From positions 39,897,257 through 39,961,256 of the forward strand of contig OY970834.1 of assembly GCA_963853835.1 (NCBI GenBank): DNA of 64,000 nt, in the 5' to 3' direction. The notes below the pieces were generated by a model. The model ran no database searches and was not told where the DNA came from. It saw nothing but the letters and a program-made list of their open reading frames with translations. Below, piece after piece: positions 59,828 to 64,000 of the stretch. A program made the position numbers and the translations under genes. Positions within the stretch are counted from its first letter, which is position 1. Each line of letters begins with the position of its first letter. This stretch comes from Calendula officinalis. Taxonomy: Eukaryota; Streptophyta; Magnoliopsida; Asterales; Asteraceae.

Positions 59828-60226
59828 ATGGATTGTTTGGTTCTACCGGTCACAATCTTTAGCCGTGGTTGCACCGGTCAGCGGCTAGGTTATCAGCAGC
59901 TAACCGACGACTGCTTTGTCGGTTCAAATGAACCGATTACGGTTGTGGTGGGGAAGGAAAAGAAGGAGTTTTTAGTGGACCCTTTTGTGTTAGATGAAAA
60001 CCCTTTCAGGGTTTTGATTGATTTAGTGAAGAACAAGAAGAAGCATTCATCATCGTTATCAAGAAGATCAATGATGGCTGATTTACAAAAGAAGAAGAGA
60101 GTGTTGTATGTAGATGTGGATGCCATCTTGTTTGAGCATATGTTATGGTTGATGCATAATGATTCATCCTCATTGTTCAACCTTAATCTCAAGGAAATTA
60201 TTGATTTCTATGCTCAAGATTACTAG
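59828..60226 (+). CDS. Small SAUR-like plant protein
   Basis: Intronless frame of 132 aa starting MDCLVLPVTIFSRGCTGQRL. The core reads EPITVVVGKEKKEFLVDPFV, then LDENPFRVLIDLVKN, a lysine-rich insert with KKKHSSSLSRR, then VDVDAILFEHMLWLMHND and the end EIIDFYAQDY. The VxVGxExxxFxVxPxxLxxxPFxxLL pattern resembles the SAUR domain (small auxin-up RNA proteins, usually intronless), but the C-terminal half diverges. I recall homologues in many dicots as uncharacterised, so a SAUR-related function is a weak inference. A typical leader and the absence of stops support expression. Confidence 0.75.
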   Translation: MDCLVLPVTIFSRGCTGQRLGYQQLTDDCFVGSNEPITVVVGKEKKEFLVDPFVLDENPFRVLIDLVKNKKKHSSSLSRRSMMADLQKKKRVLYVDVDAILFEHMLWLMHNDSSSLFNLNLKEIIDFYAQDY

Positions 60227-60748
60227 CTTATTAAGTAATTAATATTCTTATATATAACCTCTACTATAATTATACATAAGAAAAGATTATTGATTAATTT
60301 ATAATCTAATTCTTGTCTAAATTGTCCTGTGTTTCTGTGGGTAAATATATTCTTTCGTAATTTTTTTTATGTAAGTTAATAATGTACTCGTGTAAGAGGA
60401 ATAATAACAAAGTATTTATATGTTTATTAGTTAATTATCATTCGGCCTATCTTTTTTTTCTTTCTTGTTCTTTGTTTATTTTGGGTTACTTAGAATATAA
60501 TGATCTGGTTTCATGTTACAAAATGTCGTATTTACGAAAATACAATAAATACAAAAATTTCGGTAATAATTAATTATTTTTTATTTAATATGGTAGACTG
60601 CAACAATTATCTTCGAATTTATATTTTGCATTATTTAAATAATTGTTTCTTTTTTTATATAATTAAAATTTATTTTCAAATGAAAAACAAATTATATATG
60701 AAAGCTAAGATTTTTGACAAATTAAAAATCAATTTATCTATTAATAGG
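60227..60748. other. Intergenic, AT-rich
   Basis: 3' region of the SAUR-like gene. The small frames at 60382-60573 and 60500-60751 are low-complexity and unsupported. Confidence 0.5.
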
Positions 60749-60759
60749 TAGGATAAATT

Positions 60760-61114
60760 TACACAGTTTTTTGGCAGATTTGGCTGTGTAGAAATAGAAA
60801 AGTCTTCCCGGAACGGATCGCTGCAGGCCCGAAGTGGATCTGTCCATTAGCCGTATTCAAGCCATTTCTTTCTTCTTGCTAAGGAGCTGTTTATGTTCGA
60901 GCTTTTATTTTGTGTTGCTGCAGCTTTTTTAGTTTTGGTGTTGATTGTGTATTTAGTTTATTTGGGTGTTTTGTTTTGTTGTACTTGGTGCTAGCCTCTT
61001 GCTAGTTTTTTTTTTTATTATTATATATTTCTCAGGTTCTTTGGGTAGGGGTGATAGACATTGCCGAAGTTCCTGCTCGGACTCCTTTTTCGCCGTTCAA
61101 AAAAAATATATAGA
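60760..61114 (+). mobile_element. Short non-LTR retrotransposon insertion (truncated LINE or SINE)
   Basis: The 11-bp direct repeat TAGGATAAATT flanks the segment (60749-60759, 61115-61125). The 3' end is A-rich (TTCAAAAAAAATATATAGA). Base composition is richer in G and T than the surroundings. Length of about 355 bp, variable-length target duplication and A-tail indicate target-primed insertion. No coding sequence remains. Confidence 0.65.
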
Positions 61115-61125
61115 TAGGATAAATT

Positions 61126-61703
61126 CCACCATAAATGGAGGAAATTTAGGAAAATGTCATTCTCACATTACATGTGAATTTCCACTATAATTGCTTAATT
61201 TAGGTGATCAAATGTTCTTTTTGACTTTACACGTTCATGATTAATAAATAATTAAGAAATTAATGACAATTATTTCCTGTGAATACAAAATTTAGATGTC
61301 ACAAAATGGCGTATCCAGTTGGATAACAAATTAAAACTAGTATTTTGTTTTAGGTCGCTAGATTGACACATTTAACTTTATTTTTTAATCTGTTTATTTA
61401 GTATCTGTATATAATTAATGTTTTAATTGATTACGAAAATTCTGCGATATAAAAATCTATTTTGTTGAATATATAATTTGCTCGAGTTCATCTGCTAAAC
61501 AATTCCGTTTTATGGAAGTTTTGCACTCGAGATCACTCATAAGGTACATTACACATCGGTTTCACACTTTCTATGTCAGATAGTCGTGAAAAACAGTCTC
61601 TTTGTATCATATTATTCTTTATAATACATACACATGTATGTATGTATATTATATACAACCCGAAAGGATATAGTTAATTTCAGTTATATCACTATTACTA
61701 ATT
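61126..61703. other. Intergenic, 3' side of the CPBP gene
   Basis: AT-rich, no gene or clear repeat seen. Confidence 0.5.
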
Positions 61704-64000
61704 TCAGAAATTTCTGGAGTTCTTGTCTTCAAGATTTAGCTGCTGAACTCTTTGGCGTAATCTTCTTCGATGATCATGAATCTTCCAAAGCCCATGTCCA
61801 AGAATCGTTGCAGAATAAATCCCGTGTGTAATCATAGGCGCTAAAATGTTGTTTGTCTGCCAATAAAGGACAAAACCGTCATTTCAAGAAATGTGATAAA
61901 CAGAAAACAAAGGGGTAAAATCGTCATTTAGGAAGTTTTAATGTTACCTGGTTCCATTCAAATCCAAGGTAAAGAGCTAGAAGTCCTTCAAGTAATGGGG
62001 AATATATTTTTTTCATTTGTCTCCTTTCATACCAAGCTGTAAAATGTACATGCATATATTAAGTTGTGGTAAAGGGGTAGGATGGTAAATTGTGTGTTTG
62101 TACCTGCAAAAAGCTTTTTCATTTCTTGACGACCAGAACGTGAACTTAAAACTGGTGCTACAACATATGTAGGATCTGAAGCACGATAAGTGTTGTGAAA
62201 TAAAAATAACAATAACAATTAAATAAATAAATGCAAAAAATAAGGTTCAAAATATTGTATTTGACGAACCTTTTGGTGATGCAGCTACATAATAAAGTGA
62301 ACCCGTAAGTGCAGCTGTGATAACTGCTGCAAACCCTTGGGCAAATGGCACAAATGGAGGCAGCATCCCAGTCTAAAAGTAAAAAACAAATATATAAAAT
62401 TATAAATAAATGGGTAAAATAAAAAAGTTAAACCCCGAACGGGTCGGAAGTTGACTAGATATTTTTAAAATTTTACAAAATAAGATTATTAACTGTAAAT
62501 ATATTGTGTGTAACCATATTTAACACACAAGTTATTCATAAAAATGTTGACCTTTTGGACTTAGACCTCTCCCAACGCCCTCGCCAGTCCCTCCGTTCCC
62601 CAGAGTGGCGAGCTCCAACTGTTGGCACGGGGAGATCAGTCCCGCCCGCCCCGCCCTCCAGTTGGAACTCGTGGGTGTAGAGACGAGAGTGAGGACGAAA
62701 AAGGTGGGGCCCCTCTGTTTTTTGACCGTTCAAAATAAAAATAAAAAACTTTTTTTAAAAAAAAGTAAACAACCGTAACTTTTTCAATTTTAAAAAAAAA
62801 TCAAAAAAATTCAAAAAAAATTAATTTTTTACATCTATAAATACCCACTCATTTCTTCTAGTTTTTTACACCACACATTTCACCTCTTCTTCTCTATAAA
62901 AAAGAAAAGTAAATGGTGGGGCCCAAATTTGTTTTTAATTAATGTAATTTATTTTTAGGAAAATGATAATGACAACCCTTAGGGCTGTCAATAACAAGGC
63001 AAAACTAATATAAAACCGCCCTCTAAATTTTAGGAACATTACTCTATCCATGAATGTACAATCATTTTATGCATGTTAGAGACAGCCCTAACGGTTATCA
63101 TTAACAAAACCCGCATTTTTATTAGTTATGTGTTTTAATTAGTTGTATATTTTTATTAGAAAAAGAAAAGTAAATGGTGGGGCCCAAATTTGGTGAAGAG
63201 AAGGGGTGTTGTTGGCATGACTACGTCAGTTTATTGTTAGTTAGTGTGTCTGCTGACGTGGCGCTGAGTTGGCAGATCAAAATCTGTCACCATTGGGAGT
63301 GGTCTTAGAAGTGTTTAAGAGTCAACCAGCCCCAGCCCATTTGACTTTCGACCCGCACATAATTTAAGGTTTTGGCCCGTTATCGTACCAGTGCAGCCAT
63401 TCCATGTGCATTTGATACCAGATCATTACCCCTTAAAAACACATCTGCTAATGCGCCCTACAAAAAGTTGCAAATAATGATCAAGAAATTAAAAGTAAAA
63501 TTCTAGAAATTTTATAATTTTCAATTATTTTTTGAGTACATTCACCTGAACAGCAGCTCGGTAAAACAGCTCCTCACCAACTGAGCTTGCAGCAACAACC
63601 ATTATAAACTGCAAAAATATGAGGTCTCAAACACTATTTCCTACAACCCATGTTGCAACCAATTATCTAATTTTAATTATTAAATATCACATAATAATAA
63701 TAATAACTACTTTACCTGCCATGGAGACATTCCATAGAAAAAGCTCCTTAACTCCTCATCTTCAACATCCCGTATTGCACGAGCATGAGGCGACACTTTC
63801 ACAACTTCATCCTGCACTAGATTAACCACATTAATTCCCTTTAGTCATCTATTTTACAAAATATAATAATTAAAATAATGATTTTATTTGTTAAAAAAAA
63901 GTGGATCGTACGTCTAGTATAAATAAAAGGGCCATAATTGGAGGAGAAGCATATCCGAGTCCTTGTACAATGGCATCTAAGGATGGTGAGTAGCCACCCG
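61704..64000 (-). CDS. CPBP (CAAX-type) membrane protease, 3' part
   Basis: Eight exons visible on the minus strand: 63912 to beyond 64000, 63716-63811, 63546-63608, 63389-63457, 62270-62372, 62104-62175, 61948-62036 and 61704-61856, all GT-AG and in phase, about 218 codons. The 5' part lies outside the window. The CPBP/ABI family motif EExxxR is in GEELFYRAAVQ, and the second motif (Asn/His) in NNILAPMITHGIYSA. Hydrophobic segments include FIMVVAASS and FAAVITAALTGSLYYVAA. The family comprises multi-pass membrane proteins related to the Rce1 CAAX protease; plant members are often plastidial, but targeting cannot be judged without the N terminus. The 1-kb intron 62373-63388 holds a nested MITE. 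Confidence 0.9.
62564..63304. mobile_element. PIF/Harbinger-type MITE in a CPBP intron, 741 bp
   Basis: Ends GACCTCTCCCAA and inverse of TTGGGAGTGGTC, flanked by TTA on both sides (62561-62563, 63305-63307), the Harbinger target. Two copies of AAGAAAAGTAAATGGTGGGG followed by CCCAAATTT flank a further insertion at about 62961-63108. Confidence 0.75.
62961..63108. mobile_element. Small MITE nested in the Harbinger-type element
   Basis: Inverted ends ATGATAATGACAACCCTTAG and inverse of CTAACGGTTATCATTAAC surround an AT-rich core, with GGGCTGTC / GACAGCCC inside. It separates two copies of a repeat of about 28 bp. Exact borders are uncertain. Confidence 0.5.

Overview
This is a gene-poor, transposon-rich stretch of a flowering-plant nuclear genome, most likely a eudicot. 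The evidence is split genes with GT-AG introns, plant-specific families (LSD1-type zinc fingers, AT-hook PPC proteins, group-4 LEA, FdC2 ferredoxin), Stowaway-type MITEs, and Copia, Gypsy, hAT, Mutator and CACTA elements. The species cannot be named from the sequence alone.

Layout. 1-3480: Gypsy LTR ends, then about 1.35 kb holding some twenty copies of the palindrome CACATGTG, and a (GA)n tract. 3481-9829: a Mutator-type MITE, a tandem repeat, a Stowaway MITE, the LOL1-like gene (+), another Stowaway MITE, a relic of a LOL1 exon, and the ferredoxin FdC2 gene (-). 10032-10583: a complete 552-bp hAT element with 8-bp target duplication. 11257-32655: a Copia element (minus strand, probably SIRE-like) with 960-bp LTRs and a long extra ORF after RNase H. 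It is interrupted by two Gypsy insertions and continues on the right into a second, truncated copy that shares the middle LTR. 33195-46188: a 12,994-bp CACTA transposon with perfect ends and a CTA target duplication. 46310-48609: a LEA18-like gene (+) and an unknown conserved plant gene (-). 48610-51623: AT-rich intergenic DNA with a 101-bp hairpin MITE. 51624-53524: an AT-hook AHL gene (+). 53525-59827: intergenic DNA with MITEs and a solo LTR. 59828-60226: a small SAUR-like intronless gene. 60760-61114: a short non-LTR insertion. 61704-64000: the 3' half of a CPBP (CAAX-type) membrane protease gene (-) running off the right edge.

The most unusual region is the CACTA element. Besides a TNP2-type transposase (frameshifted) and a Ptta/En-Spm protein fused to a Ulp1-type protease, it carries four small two-exon genes with an identical intron position and phase. 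These lie in two divergent pairs and encode 124-158 aa proteins that look like single B3-type DNA-binding domains. It also carries an intact 96-aa GRF zinc-finger protein with a C-terminal membrane segment. The GAGCGGTT / AACCGCTC motif that fills the element's subterminal arrays recurs in the shared promoters of both B3-like pairs, ahead of the transposase and ahead of the second ORF. This suggests, as inference, a self-regulatory or anti-silencing circuit encoded by the element. The element sits 246 bp upstream of the LEA18-like start codon, just outside an RY + ABRE seed-maturation promoter module.

The ordinary genes (LOL1, FDC2, LEA18-like, unknown conserved gene, AHL, SAUR-like, CPBP) are independent single genes and do not form a cluster of related function.
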